A stretch of DNA of 40,170 nucleotides. It comes from Gammaproteobacteria bacterium (GTDB lineage: Bacteria > Pseudomonadota > Gammaproteobacteria > Poriferisulfidales > Poriferisulfidaceae). The position numbers and the translations under genes are program-made. Where the stretch lies: NCBI GenBank assembly GCA_026713705.1, contig JAPONY010000035.1, forward strand, positions 1 to 40,170. The letters are read 5' to 3'. The notes beneath the pieces are model-generated. The model worked only from the letters and a program-made list of their open reading frames with translations. It searched no databases and was not told where the DNA came from. Shown here in pieces: positions 26,315 through 36,212 of the stretch; position 1 is the first letter of the stretch; each line of letters opens with the position of its first letter.

Positions 26315-26364
26315 TCCCCGATTCAAGAGGGCTGAAAGCGAGCAACAGTTCCATCGCTAACCCC

Positions 26365-27282
26365 ATGATTCAAAAGATTTTTAAGAGCCGTCCCCAGTTC
26401 ATGGTGCTGCAGGCAGGAGTCGCGCTACTCCTGTTCGCCGTCTTACTGTACTGGCAGAAAGACGTCTTGGTGGAAGTCTACTGGGGGCCCTTGGCGACAG
26501 AACTCGGCATGGTGGTCAACGGCATCATCGCGGTGCTGTTTCTGGTGGCGCTGGGACGGATTTTCTACCTGCTGTTTGCCTACATCTACGAAAATCAATC
26601 CATCGACCAGTTCGAGGAACAAATGGACTTCGGCCTGACCGAAGCCGGCATTGAAGATCTATCCAATTCTCTGATCGTGCAGCGTTACCGCGTCCTGCAG
26701 CAAAGCCGCACGGAACTGGATCGTCCCCAGCAGGCGGCGTTATCGGCCATTCTTCTGAATCAGGAGATGACGCGCCTCGGCCTGATCCGCTTGATACAGA
26801 GCCTGCTGATCCTGCTTGGCGTGTTCGGTACGGTCGCATCGTTGTCGTTGGCCTTGGTCGGGGCTTCCGACCTGTTGTCCTTTCCGCAGAACGGCGGCGG
26901 CATTACCTTGGTGGTCCACGGGATGGCGACGGCGCTCTCCACCACGATGACGGCCATCGGGACCTACCTGGTGTTGACTCTTATCTTTTCCCGGCTGGTG
27001 GTCAGCCAGTCCAGCGTGTGTCAGCGGATTGAGATGTTGACTTTGCGCCGGGTTCTGCCGCTGGTTACGCGAGGCGGAGGGAACCTGGCTCACACCCTGG
27101 CGCTCAGGCTGAAAGACCTGAACCAGGTGGCCATTGCCTTGGCGGAGGTTCAGGATCGCCTGACTCCGCATCTTGAGGCGATGCGGCACGAACGGCACGT
27201 GCAAAACGAGCATAGCAAGCAATTGGAGGAAACGCTGCAAAACGTCAACCAGACCCTGAAGAAGGGATTTCGGCTGGACTAG
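26365..27282 (+). CDS. MotA/TolQ/ExbB-like proton channel subunit
   Basis: This 305-residue membrane protein has four predicted helices (about 12-29, 47-73, 141-168, 181-211). Between helices 2 and 3 is a cytoplasmic loop of about 65 residues. The helix 3-4 pair carries the channel-family pattern LLGVFGTVASLSLALVG and HGMATALSTTMTAIGTY, with the threonines/serines expected to line the proton path. A C-terminal cytoplasmic helix of about 95 residues looks coiled-coil. Family members energise flagella, TonB, Tol-Pal or Zorya systems. This one lacks the long ZorA tail and is not next to tolB, tonB or flagellar genes, so its process is unknown. The frame extends upstream into tRNA-Leu; ATG 26365 is the first plausible start. 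The partner gene follows after 8 bases. Confidence 0.75.
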   Translation: MIQKIFKSRPQFMVLQAGVALLLFAVLLYWQKDVLVEVYWGPLATELGMVVNGIIAVLFLVALGRIFYLLFAYIYENQSIDQFEEQMDFGLTEAGIEDLSNSLIVQRYRVLQQSRTELDRPQQAALSAILLNQEMTRLGLIRLIQSLLILLGVFGTVASLSLALVGASDLLSFPQNGGGITLVVHGMATALSTTMTAIGTYLVLTLIFSRLVVSQSSVCQRIEMLTLRRVLPLVTRGGGNLAHTLALRLKDLNQVAIALAEVQDRLTPHLEAMRHERHVQNEHSKQLEETLQNVNQTLKKGFRLD

Positions 27283-27290
27283 GAAGAATC

Positions 27291-28190
27291 ATGATCGGCG
27301 GTCAATCCTCGCTTCCCGACTACGCCTCCCATTTCTCCTCGATCAACGAGGAGAACTTCTGGCCGTCCTTCACCGACATCATGATGGTCGTGGTCATCGT
27401 GTTCCTGCTGTCCAGCACGGTGGCGATCCTGCACAACTGGGACCTGTCCAGACAGGTTCAGGAGACGGCCGCATTGGAACAACAGGCCAGGGAGCGGGCG
27501 GAAGACCTGAACCTGCGCCAGATGCTGCTCCAGCTCGAGCTGGGGGAAATGCAGGCCCGCATGGAGAAAACCCGCGAGGCGCTGCAGGCCAAGAGCGGGC
27601 AACTGGAGGCAAGGGAGGAGGATCTGGCCGGTGCGCAAACCGCGTTGGCCGAGCAGCAGACCCAGTTGATGAACATCCAGGAGGAACACGCGCGGGTGCA
27701 GACCGAGATGCGGGAAAGCCAGACCGTCAGCGCGGAGCGGGAAGAGGAACTGCTTGAAGTGCAGGAGCAGTTGGCGCAGATGCAGGACGAAAGCGTGCTG
27801 CGCGAGCAGATGTACGTGGAGGTCGAGAAACAGCAGCGGCAGACCCGCGAAGAATTGGAACTCCTGCAGAAGGAGTACGAGCAGATGGGCGAGAAGTACG
27901 CGGCTCTGTCCAAGCCGGCCCGCAGCCCTTTGGGTAAGGTGGTGGCTGCTGTTCGCTACCGGAAGGTCGAAGGGCAGCCGTCCTATATGTTCAAGCCTCC
28001 GGACGCCCCGAAGTTCGAGCCCATCGGAGAAGAGGAAATGCACCAGGTTCTGTCGGGGCTCAAGCAGGAGCACGGCGACAAGCTGTTCGTCCGGATCGTG
28101 ATTCCGATGGACAGCAACCTGACCTACCAGGAAGGCTGGCAGTTCTCGCTGGATTTACTGAGACGCTACGATTATTATTATGCGGATTAG
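27291..28190 (+). CDS. MotB/ExbD-like stator partner with long coiled coil
   Basis: The 299-residue protein has a short cytoplasmic head, then FWPSFTDIMMVVVIVFLLSS. D29 at the start of the single membrane helix (30-48) matches the proton-binding aspartate of MotB/ExbD/TolR. A Glu/Gln-rich coiled coil of about 150 residues follows (52-205). The small C-terminal domain (about 215-299) ends FVRIVIPMDSNLTYQEGWQF and LLRRYDYYYAD, which recalls an ExbD/TolR periplasmic domain, not OmpA. No peptidoglycan-binding OmpA signature is seen. An AGGAAG ribosome site precedes the ATG. It forms a two-gene unit with the upstream channel subunit; the force-transducing role is inferred. Confidence 0.7.
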   Translation: MIGGQSSLPDYASHFSSINEENFWPSFTDIMMVVVIVFLLSSTVAILHNWDLSRQVQETAALEQQARERAEDLNLRQMLLQLELGEMQARMEKTREALQAKSGQLEAREEDLAGAQTALAEQQTQLMNIQEEHARVQTEMRESQTVSAEREEELLEVQEQLAQMQDESVLREQMYVEVEKQQRQTREELELLQKEYEQMGEKYAALSKPARSPLGKVVAAVRYRKVEGQPSYMFKPPDAPKFEPIGEEEMHQVLSGLKQEHGDKLFVRIVIPMDSNLTYQEGWQFSLDLLRRYDYYYAD

Positions 28191-28208
28191 CAATAATCCG
28201 CAGGGCTT

Positions 28209-28256
28209 GATTGTGCGGGGGATGACCGGATCCCGCTTGAAACGGCAGACACAATC
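28209..28256. repeat. Nested inverted repeats between the motor pair and the ABC operon
   Basis: GATTGTG (28209-28215) pairs with CACAATC (28250-28256) around an inner GGGAT/ATCCC hairpin. There is no T-run, so it may be an attenuator-like structure or part of the promoter region for the ABC operon rather than a terminator. The gap from 28191 to 28320 holds nothing else that I can identify. Confidence 0.35.
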
Positions 28257-28320
28257 CCCATGTTAACTGGCATGTCCTGAAACAACCCAATACTCGATAG
28301 GGAAGCAGAGGAAAATTCAG

Positions 28321-29247
28321 ATGTCCGGATCAGTTGTGGTCGAGAATCTGGTCAAGATTTATGGCGACCTGCATGCCGTCGATGACTTGAGCTTCGAGGT
28401 CGGGCCCGGCGAGGTCCTGGGTTTTCTCGGCCCGAACGGTGCCGGGAAGTCCACGACCATGAAGATGATCACCGGCTTTCTTCCGCCGACCTCCGGGCGG
28501 GTGTCGGTCTGCGGGCATCCGGTGGCCACGAAGCCGCAGGAGGCCAAGAAATGCCTGGGTTACCTGCCGGAAGGCGCACCGGCGTACAGCGAGATGACCC
28601 CATGGCAGTTCCTGAATTTCGTGGCGGACATCCGGCGCCCGGAAAACCGCCGCGGCCGGCTGGACTGGGTGATCGGACAACTGGGGCTGGAGCCCGTTCT
28701 GCACCGCCCGGTCGACACGCTGTCGAAAGGCTACCGCCGCCGGGTCGGCTTGGCACAGGCCATGCTGCACGACCCGCGGGTACTGATCATGGACGAGCCA
28801 ACCGACGGGCTGGACCCCAACCAGAAACGCCAGGTGCGCGACTTCATCAATGAGATGGCGCACGACAAGACCATCATCATCTCGACGCATATCCTCGAAG
28901 AGGTCGAGGCCATCTGCACCCGGGCCATCATCGTCTCCGAAGGCAAGATCCTGGTTGACGAACCCCCCGGGGAGTTGCGATGCCGATCCCGGTACTACAA
29001 CGCGGTCACGATTCAGGCGCAATTGAAGGAGTCGGTGCGTGCCGCCCTCGGGGAGCTTGAGGATGTCGCGGTGGTGGAGCCGGAACGCAACCAAGGCCTG
29101 ACCTTGATCCCCCGACCCGGCTGCATGCTGGAGGACGCGGTCCGCGACGTCCTGCTGCGGCATAACCTGAAGGAGGTCCCGCTGCACATCCAGGCGGGGC
29201 GGCTGGACGACGTGTTCCACACCCTGACCCATAACGTCCATGAATAA
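28321..29247 (+). CDS. GldA/NosF-type ABC transporter ATPase
   Basis: This 308-residue cytosolic ATPase has Walker A GPNGAGKST (37-45), signature LSKGYRRRVGLAQAML, Walker B VLIMDEPTDGLDP and switch His in ISTHILEE. A C-terminal domain of about 90 residues is typical of exporters of the ABC-2 class (CcmA/NosF/GldA). An AGAGG site precedes the ATG by 9 bases. It overlaps the permease gene by 8 bases. With the next three genes it forms the GldA-GldF-GldG-DUF4340 module seen in many Proteobacteria outside gliding Bacteroidetes. The transported substrate is unknown. Confidence 0.88.
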   Translation: MSGSVVVENLVKIYGDLHAVDDLSFEVGPGEVLGFLGPNGAGKSTTMKMITGFLPPTSGRVSVCGHPVATKPQEAKKCLGYLPEGAPAYSEMTPWQFLNFVADIRRPENRRGRLDWVIGQLGLEPVLHRPVDTLSKGYRRRVGLAQAMLHDPRVLIMDEPTDGLDPNQKRQVRDFINEMAHDKTIIISTHILEEVEAICTRAIIVSEGKILVDEPPGELRCRSRYYNAVTIQAQLKESVRAALGELEDVAVVEPERNQGLTLIPRPGCMLEDAVRDVLLRHNLKEVPLHIQAGRLDDVFHTLTHNVHE

Positions 29248-29974
29248 CTTGCTGGCGATCTTGCGGCGGGAACTGGTCGGCTATTTTCAGACGCCGGTCG
29301 CCTATGTCTTCATCATGATCTTCCTCCTGCTGTCCGGAGCACTGAGCTTCTACCTGGGGAATTTCTACGAACGCGAGCAAGCGGACTTGGGCGCGTTCTT
29401 CACGTTTCATCCGTGGTTGTACCTGTTCCTGGTCCCGGCCATTTCCATGCGCCTGTGGGCGGAGGAACGGAAGACCGGAAGCATCGAATTACTGATTACG
29501 CTTCCGGTGACCGTGTTCGAGGCCGTCCTCGGGAAGTTCCTGGCTGCCTGGATCTTCACCGGCATCGCGCTGCTGCTGACGTTCCCGATCTGGCTCACGG
29601 TCAATTACCTGGGCGACCCGGACAACGGGATCATCCTGGGAGCCTACTTTGGCAGTTTCCTGATGGCGGGCGGCTTCATGGCGATTGGCGCATGCATTTC
29701 TGCGACCACGCGCAACCAGGTCGTGGCGTTTATCCTCAGCCTTGTGACCTGCTTCCTCTTCCTGTTGAGCGGATTTCCCTTGGTGCTGGACTTCTTCCAG
29801 CTGTGGCTGCCGCAGCCGGTCGTCGACACCATCGCGTCGCTCAGTTTTCTCACTCATTTTTCCTCGATCAACAAGGGCGTGATCGATCTGCGGGATCTGT
29901 CCTATTTCGTGATCCTGATTGCGGCCTGGCTATACGCCAACATGATCGTGGTTCGGGCCCGCAAGGCGGCATGA
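29240..29974 (+). CDS. GldF-like ABC-2 permease
   Basis: This 244-residue integral membrane protein has six predicted helices and the ABC-2 permease layout. The N-terminal cytoplasmic stretch ILRRELVGYFQTPVAYVFI is characteristic of GldF/NosY-like permeases. LWAEERKTGSIELLITLPVT forms the conserved coupling region. It ends in an ATGA overlap with the GldG-like gene, so ATPase, permease and auxiliary protein are translated in step. No substrate can be inferred. Confidence 0.86.
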   Translation: MNNLLAILRRELVGYFQTPVAYVFIMIFLLLSGALSFYLGNFYEREQADLGAFFTFHPWLYLFLVPAISMRLWAEERKTGSIELLITLPVTVFEAVLGKFLAAWIFTGIALLLTFPIWLTVNYLGDPDNGIILGAYFGSFLMAGGFMAIGACISATTRNQVVAFILSLVTCFLFLLSGFPLVLDFFQLWLPQPVVDTIASLSFLTHFSSINKGVIDLRDLSYFVILIAAWLYANMIVVRARKAA

Positions 29975-31854
29975 ACAATCCGGACAACAAGACCTATACG
30001 GCGGCAGGTCTGAGCCTGCTGGCCGTGCTGTTCGTCTCGGGCATCATGCTGAGCAATCTGACCTTGGACAACATGAGGCTGGATCTGACCGAACAGAAGC
30101 TCTACACCATGAGCGAGGGGACCCTGAAGGTTCTCGACAACATCCAGCAGCCGATCAACCTGTACTTGTTTTTCTCGGATCGGGCCAGTTCGGAAAATGC
30201 CCACCTGCGGAACTACGCGCGAAGGGTCCGGGAATTGCTGGAAGAGTACACGCATTACGCGGACGGTCGATTGATCCTGCATGTGGTCGATCCGGCCCCG
30301 TACTCGGAAGAGGAAGACCGGGCGACGGAATTCAACCTGCAATCAGTCCCGGTGCAGGGTGGTGACAAGCTGTACTTCGGCCTGGTCGGCACGAACGTGG
30401 TGGATGACGTCGAGATTATCGAATTCTTCCAGCCGGACCGGGAAGCTTTCCTCGAATACGACATCAGCCAGTTGATCTATGCCCTGACGAATCCGGTGAA
30501 GCCCGTGGTGGGAATACTGACCAGCCTGCAGGTGTTCGGGGGCTTTGACCTGGCGAGCCAGCAATCGACGCCCGAATGGGCCATTCTCGATCAGATCGGG
30601 CAGCTGTTCGAGACCCGCCAGATCGACATCGAATCCGGGGTGATCGACCCGGACATTCGCATCCTGATGCTGATTCACCCGAAAGGGCTGTCCGAGAAAA
30701 TGCTGTATGCGGTGGATCAGTTCCTGATGCGCGGAGGGCGTCTGATGCTGTTCGTCGACCCCTACGCAGACAAGGATCCCATGTTCCAGGATGCCAGCAA
30801 CCCTCCGGAGTCCGGGGGGATTCAGGCATCCGAGATCAAGAGGCTGCTGGATGCCTGGGGGCTTGAGGTCGACATGAACGCGATTGTGGCCGACCGCGCC
30901 TTGGCTCTGCCGGTGCAAAGCCCGAAGGTCCAGCGCCCGATCCGCCATGTCTCGTTTATCGGGCTTGATGAGAAGGGGATCAACCGAGATAACCTGATTT
31001 CCGCCCAGCTGTCGCGGGTCACGTTCGGGTTCCCGGGTCAGATCAGGAAGACGGATGCGTTCAAGGGTGAATTCGAGCCGTTGCTCTTCACCTCGGAAGA
31101 TTCCGGCGAGATTCCCAAGCCGCGCTACCGGCACCTTCCGGATCCGACCGCCTTGCTGGAATGGTTCGAACCCGGAGGCGTTCCCTTGACCTTGGCCGCT
31201 TGGGTCCGGCTGCAGCCGCAAAGCATGTATCCGTCAGGTCCCCCCGAAGGAGCGGAAGCGCCCGCGGATGGCCACCTGGCCGAAGCACGGGAAACGCTCG
31301 ACGCGATCGTGGTCGCGGACGCAGACATGTTGTCCGACACCCTGTGGGCACGGGTGCAGAACTTTTTCGGACAGAGAATCGTGCAGGCCTGGGCCAGCAA
31401 TGGCGATTTCGTGACCAACGCGCTGGAGAGCCTGGCTGGCAGTGGCGACCTGATCGGTTTGCGTGGCCGCTCGGAATTCTCGCGGCCGTTCCATGTGGTC
31501 GAGCAATTGCGCCGCCAGGCGGAACAGCGGTTCCATGCCAAAGAGGAAGAACTCCAGAAGCGGTTGCAGGAGGCGGAAGAGAACATCAGTCGGATTCAGC
31601 AACTGAGGCAGGCGGGAGAGCAGAGCCTGCTGACGGAACAGCAGCGTGCGGAAATCGAGGCTTTCCAGCAGGAGCGGTTGCGGGTACGGCGTGAATTGCG
31701 CTCGGTCCGGCACGAACTGGATCGGGATATCGAGCACTTGGGTTCTATCCTGCGCCTGATCAACATCTGGCTGGTTCCGGTTCTCATCACTATGGCTGCA
31801 GTCGGTTTGTGGCTCTTCCAACGTCGGCGCCGCGCCCGGAAGGTGGCCTCATGA
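29971..31854 (+). CDS. GldG-like ABC transporter auxiliary protein
   Basis: This 627-residue protein has an N-terminal membrane helix (about 11-30, TAAGLSLLAVLFVSGIML). A large periplasmic ABC_transp_aux/GldG domain follows, with RLDLTEQKLYTMSEGTLKVL at its start. Near the end are a coiled coil (about 505-590) and a final helix (about 595-617) with a basic tail. The reading frame stays open far upstream (to 29413) because it shadows the permease; ATG 29971 overlaps the permease stop as ATGA and begins family-like sequence. In gliding bacteria GldG joins GldA-GldF in an ABC complex; here the role in envelope export or assembly is inferred. Confidence 0.85.
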   Translation: MNNPDNKTYTAAGLSLLAVLFVSGIMLSNLTLDNMRLDLTEQKLYTMSEGTLKVLDNIQQPINLYLFFSDRASSENAHLRNYARRVRELLEEYTHYADGRLILHVVDPAPYSEEEDRATEFNLQSVPVQGGDKLYFGLVGTNVVDDVEIIEFFQPDREAFLEYDISQLIYALTNPVKPVVGILTSLQVFGGFDLASQQSTPEWAILDQIGQLFETRQIDIESGVIDPDIRILMLIHPKGLSEKMLYAVDQFLMRGGRLMLFVDPYADKDPMFQDASNPPESGGIQASEIKRLLDAWGLEVDMNAIVADRALALPVQSPKVQRPIRHVSFIGLDEKGINRDNLISAQLSRVTFGFPGQIRKTDAFKGEFEPLLFTSEDSGEIPKPRYRHLPDPTALLEWFEPGGVPLTLAAWVRLQPQSMYPSGPPEGAEAPADGHLAEARETLDAIVVADADMLSDTLWARVQNFFGQRIVQAWASNGDFVTNALESLAGSGDLIGLRGRSEFSRPFHVVEQLRRQAEQRFHAKEEELQKRLQEAEENISRIQQLRQAGEQSLLTEQQRAEIEAFQQERLRVRRELRSVRHELDRDIEHLGSILRLINIWLVPVLITMAAVGLWLFQRRRRARKVAS

Positions 31855-32879
31855 ACCGCCGCGAATTAAGCACCCTGGCGGCCCTGACCGGGATCGTGCT
31901 GCTGTTGACGATCGTGATGTACAACGTCCGCCATCAGTCCGGCGACCAGGAATACATGGGGACTCTGTGGCTCGGGGATCTCGACATCAACTCTATCTCC
32001 CGAATTGACCTTACCGGTCCTGGGAATATGCCGCTGGTTGCTCTGGAACGCCGCCCGGAGGGGTGGGGCGTAGTGCAGCGCCAGTACTATCCCGCGAACG
32101 TCGGGGCCATCCGCAGTTTCCTGTTGGATCTGTCGGAAGCAAAGCTCCTTGAACGCAAGACCAGCGACCCGGCGCAACACGCACAGTTGGGTCTGGGCAG
32201 CATCGATCGGCTGGATGCGCTCGGGCAGCTGGTCACGCTTCACTTCGCGGACGGCACCCGGGCGGTCCGTATCGGCACAAGCCCGGAAGGGCGCAATGCC
32301 ACCTATGTGCGGGACGCTGACGACGACCAGGGCTGGCTCGTGGACCGTGACTTCACGATCCCGGAGGAGCCGCGGCGCTGGCTCGACCCGGATCTGCTGG
32401 ACATCGGGATGGAGCGGGTGTTTCGCATGGAAGTCGTGCACCCGGACGGCGAAAGGATTGAAGGGCAACGCGCGGAAGAGGCCGGAGACGTGAGATTCAC
32501 CGTGCTCAACCTTCCGGAAGGCGCGATGCTGAAAAACGAATATGCACTTAACCGTATGGCCAGTGCCATCGCCAGCTTGTCGCTGGAGGATGTCATGCCG
32601 GCCTCTCAGGCCCAAGTCTACTTGGAGGACGCGATCCGGGCGAGATACGAGCTTTACCAAGGTTACAGCCTGGAGGCATACTTGTTTTCCGTGGACGTGG
32701 AACGGTATGCACGCTTTGTGGTGCATTTGGGAGAGAACATGAGCGATGAGGACCGTGCTCAGGCGGAACTGCTTGCCCGCCATCTCGAGGACTGGGCATT
32801 CCGGATTCCATCCTTCGCGTACAGCAGCATGGCGCTGCGCTGGTCCGATATCCTTGAGGGAGATCGAGACCCCGAGTAA
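31851..32879 (+). CDS. DUF4340 domain protein of the Gld-type ABC module
   Basis: This 342-residue protein has an N-terminal membrane anchor (about 6-22). Its periplasmic remainder is typical of DUF4340, with a repeated beta-rich architecture and segments such as LLDLSEAKLLERKTSDPAQHAQLGL and RWLDPDLLDI. DUF4340 genes commonly follow gldG-like genes and probably encode a periplasmic part of the same complex. The start overlaps the gldG-like stop as ATGA. The gene ends 1 base before the convergent trxB stop, and no terminator is visible between them. Confidence 0.82.
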   Translation: MNRRELSTLAALTGIVLLLTIVMYNVRHQSGDQEYMGTLWLGDLDINSISRIDLTGPGNMPLVALERRPEGWGVVQRQYYPANVGAIRSFLLDLSEAKLLERKTSDPAQHAQLGLGSIDRLDALGQLVTLHFADGTRAVRIGTSPEGRNATYVRDADDDQGWLVDRDFTIPEEPRRWLDPDLLDIGMERVFRMEVVHPDGERIEGQRAEEAGDVRFTVLNLPEGAMLKNEYALNRMASAIASLSLEDVMPASQAQVYLEDAIRARYELYQGYSLEAYLFSVDVERYARFVVHLGENMSDEDRAQAELLARHLEDWAFRIPSFAYSSMALRWSDILEGDRDPE

Positions 32880-32880
32880 T

Positions 32881-33849
<969 letters not shown>

Positions 33850-33878
33850 TTACCGAATTACCGGCAAACGCCTTATCC

Positions 33879-33884
33879 TATAAT
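33879..33884 (+). promoter_or_regulatory. Perfect -10 box ahead of ftsK
   Basis: TATAAT at 33879-33884 predicts initiation near 33891, leaving only about 18 bases before the TTG start. The -35 region (AATTAC at 17 bases) is poor. Confidence 0.5.
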
Positions 33885-33908
33885 TGAGCAAGCATCTCCG
33901 TTCGCATT

Positions 33909-36212
33909 TTGAAGAAGAAAACCCCCAAGCGCGCGAAAAAGCAGGATTCGCAGTCTCCTCGCGTGTCTCCGGTGTTCCGCGAGGGCGCGCTGCTCGTCTT
34001 CACGGCGCTGGCCGCCTACCTGCTGGTCGCGCTGATTACCTACCACCCAGACGACTCGAGTTGGCTGGATACCGGGGACGGAGAAATCCGGAACGCGGCC
34101 GGGCAGGTCGGGGCGATCATCGCTGATGTGCTCTTGCATCTTCTAGGCTACATCGCGTACCTGGTCCCGTTCATGCTGGGGTACCACGGTTGGCTGCTGT
34201 ACAGCCAGAAGTTGATTCCGGGGGAGGCGGGGAAATCTGCCTGGGGGCTGACCGCGATGCGGTGGGGCGGGTTTTTCGCGACGCTGATGGCGGCTTGTTC
34301 CCTGATCGGGATCTACTTGCTGGCGCCGGGGCTGCCGGTCGGGAGCGGGGGACTGATCGGCCGAGGGGTCGCAGGCGGGTTCGTTGCGGTATTCAGCGAG
34401 GTTGGCGCGACTGTTTTACTGCTGGCCCTGCTGGGCGTGGGCATCACCCTATGGACGAGTCTTTCGTGGTTGAAGACCGTGGACCTGACCGGGAAGCTGG
34501 CCTGGGAGTCAGGTGCCGCAGTTGTCGCGGGAGTTCGGTGGGTGCAGGAGTATTTTTCCGGGCGCCAGGACCGCCAGCAGAGGGAACAGAAACGGAAGCG
34601 AGCCAAGGAGAAGAGGGCGACCAAGAGCCCTACCCGGATCGAGCCAAAAATCCAGATCGAGGCCGATGCCCGGAGAAAAGCCAAGGAACGGCAGATTTCC
34701 CTTCTGCCCGCCAGCAGCGCTAAGGAAAAGCCTCCCCTCGATCTTTTGGACGAGCCTGTAGGGGAGAGTATGGGATATTCTGAGGAAGCCCTCAGTAATA
34801 TGTCAAAACAGATTGAAATAACAATGGAAGAATTCAAGGTCGATGTGACAGTCGTGGCGGCGACTCCCGGCCCGATCGTGACGCGTTTCGATCTTGAGCC
34901 GGCTCCGGGGGTGAGAGGCAGCAAGATCAGCGGTTACGCGAAGGACTTGGCGCGCTCGCTGTCGGTGGTCAGCGTCCGCGTGGAAGAGGTGGTCGAGGGG
35001 AAATCGGTCATTGGCCTCGAAGTGCCGAACGAAGATCGGGAAATGGTCATGGCCAGCGAGATCTTGCGCTCGGCCGCGTTCAACCAGTCTTCGTCCCTGT
35101 TGGCGTTGGCGTTGGGGAAAAGCATCAATGGCGAGCCGATAGTCTGCGATCTGGCGAAAATGCCGCATTTGCTGGTTGCCGGCACGACCGGCTCTGGAAA
35201 ATCGGTGGCGATCAACACCATGATTACGAGTTTGCTGTACAAGGCCCTGCCGCAGGAGCTGCGGCTGATCCTGATTGACCCGAAGATGCTGGAACTCGCC
35301 ATTTACGAGGGAATTCCCCATTTGCTGACCCCGGTGGTCACCAATATGGGGCAAGCGGCCCAGGCTCTACTATGGTGCGTGAGCCAGATGGAGAGGCGCT
35401 ACACGGTCATGTCGAGGCTGGGCGTGCGCAACCTGAATGGCTATAACCGGAAGGTTGAAGAAGCGGACAAGAACAAGGAACCCATTCCGGATCCGACCTA
35501 CGAGAACCTGGGCGAAGGAGAGGAGGCGCCACCATTGAAGCATCTGCCCCACATCGTGGTCGTCATCGATGAATTTGCGGACATGATGATGGTCGCCGGG
35601 AAAAAGGTCGAGGACTACATCATCCGCCTTGCCCAGAAGGCTCGAGCTGCTGGTATCCACCTGATTCTTGCCACGCAGCGCCCGACGCGAGAGGTGATCA
35701 CCGGCTTGATCAAATCGAACATCCCCGCTCGCATCTCTTTCCGGGTTGCCTCGCAGGTCGATTCGCGCACGATCCTGGATCAGGGCGGGGCGGAACAGTT
35801 GCTGGGGCATGGGGACATGCTGTTTCTGGATTCGGGCGAGACGCTACCCAAGCGGGTTCATGGCGCATTCATTTCGGATGACGAGGTTCGCCAGGTGGTC
35901 AAGCACTTGCGTGAACACGGCGGCGAGCCTGACTATCTGGAGGAAGTGACTCAGAAAGACGCCTCCGTTTCGATTCCAGGGCTGACCGAAGAAAATGACG
36001 AAGAGGGCGCGGAGGACCCGCTGTACCAGGCGGCGATCGATATCGTACGCCGGGACCAGAAAGCTTCCGTCTCCTACCTGCAGCGGCGCCTCAAGGTCGG
36101 CTACAACCGTGCGGCCCGGATGATCGAGGAAATGGAAGAAGCGGAGATTGTCGGGGCGATACAGCCGGGAGGTGCCCGCGAGGTCCTTCTGCCTCCCCTA
36201 GACGAATCCTGA
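33909..36212 (+). CDS. ftsK: DNA translocase FtsK
   Basis: FtsK sits at the septum and pumps chromosomal DNA so that dimers can be resolved at dif by XerCD. The 767-residue protein has four N-terminal membrane helices (about 20-190) and a short basic linker (about 220-270). The motor domain has Walker A GTTGSGKS (425-432), LILIDPKMLEL and Walker B HIVVVIDEFADMM. A winged-helix gamma domain near the C-terminus (YQAAIDIVRRDQKASVSYLQ) reads KOPS sites. The linker is much shorter than in E. coli (1329 residues in total), as in SpoIIIE-like forms. A stop at 33885 limits the frame, and TTG 33909 is the only conventional start before the conserved sequence. No Shine-Dalgarno site is visible. Confidence 0.95.
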   Translation: MKKKTPKRAKKQDSQSPRVSPVFREGALLVFTALAAYLLVALITYHPDDSSWLDTGDGEIRNAAGQVGAIIADVLLHLLGYIAYLVPFMLGYHGWLLYSQKLIPGEAGKSAWGLTAMRWGGFFATLMAACSLIGIYLLAPGLPVGSGGLIGRGVAGGFVAVFSEVGATVLLLALLGVGITLWTSLSWLKTVDLTGKLAWESGAAVVAGVRWVQEYFSGRQDRQQREQKRKRAKEKRATKSPTRIEPKIQIEADARRKAKERQISLLPASSAKEKPPLDLLDEPVGESMGYSEEALSNMSKQIEITMEEFKVDVTVVAATPGPIVTRFDLEPAPGVRGSKISGYAKDLARSLSVVSVRVEEVVEGKSVIGLEVPNEDREMVMASEILRSAAFNQSSSLLALALGKSINGEPIVCDLAKMPHLLVAGTTGSGKSVAINTMITSLLYKALPQELRLILIDPKMLELAIYEGIPHLLTPVVTNMGQAAQALLWCVSQMERRYTVMSRLGVRNLNGYNRKVEEADKNKEPIPDPTYENLGEGEEAPPLKHLPHIVVVIDEFADMMMVAGKKVEDYIIRLAQKARAAGIHLILATQRPTREVITGLIKSNIPARISFRVASQVDSRTILDQGGAEQLLGHGDMLFLDSGETLPKRVHGAFISDDEVRQVVKHLREHGGEPDYLEEVTQKDASVSIPGLTEENDEEGAEDPLYQAAIDIVRRDQKASVSYLQRRLKVGYNRAARMIEEMEEAEIVGAIQPGGAREVLLPPLDES

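Noticed and set aside
26365-28190. Zorya anti-phage system (ZorA/ZorB)
   Set aside because: The pair is ZorA/B-like only at the channel level. There is no long ZorA tail, no OmpA end on the partner, and no ZorC, ZorD or ZorE gene nearby.
29413-29970. N-terminal extension of the GldG-like frame by 186 codons
   Set aside because: It lies wholly inside the permease gene in another frame; the ATG at 29971 overlaps the permease stop and begins the family sequence.
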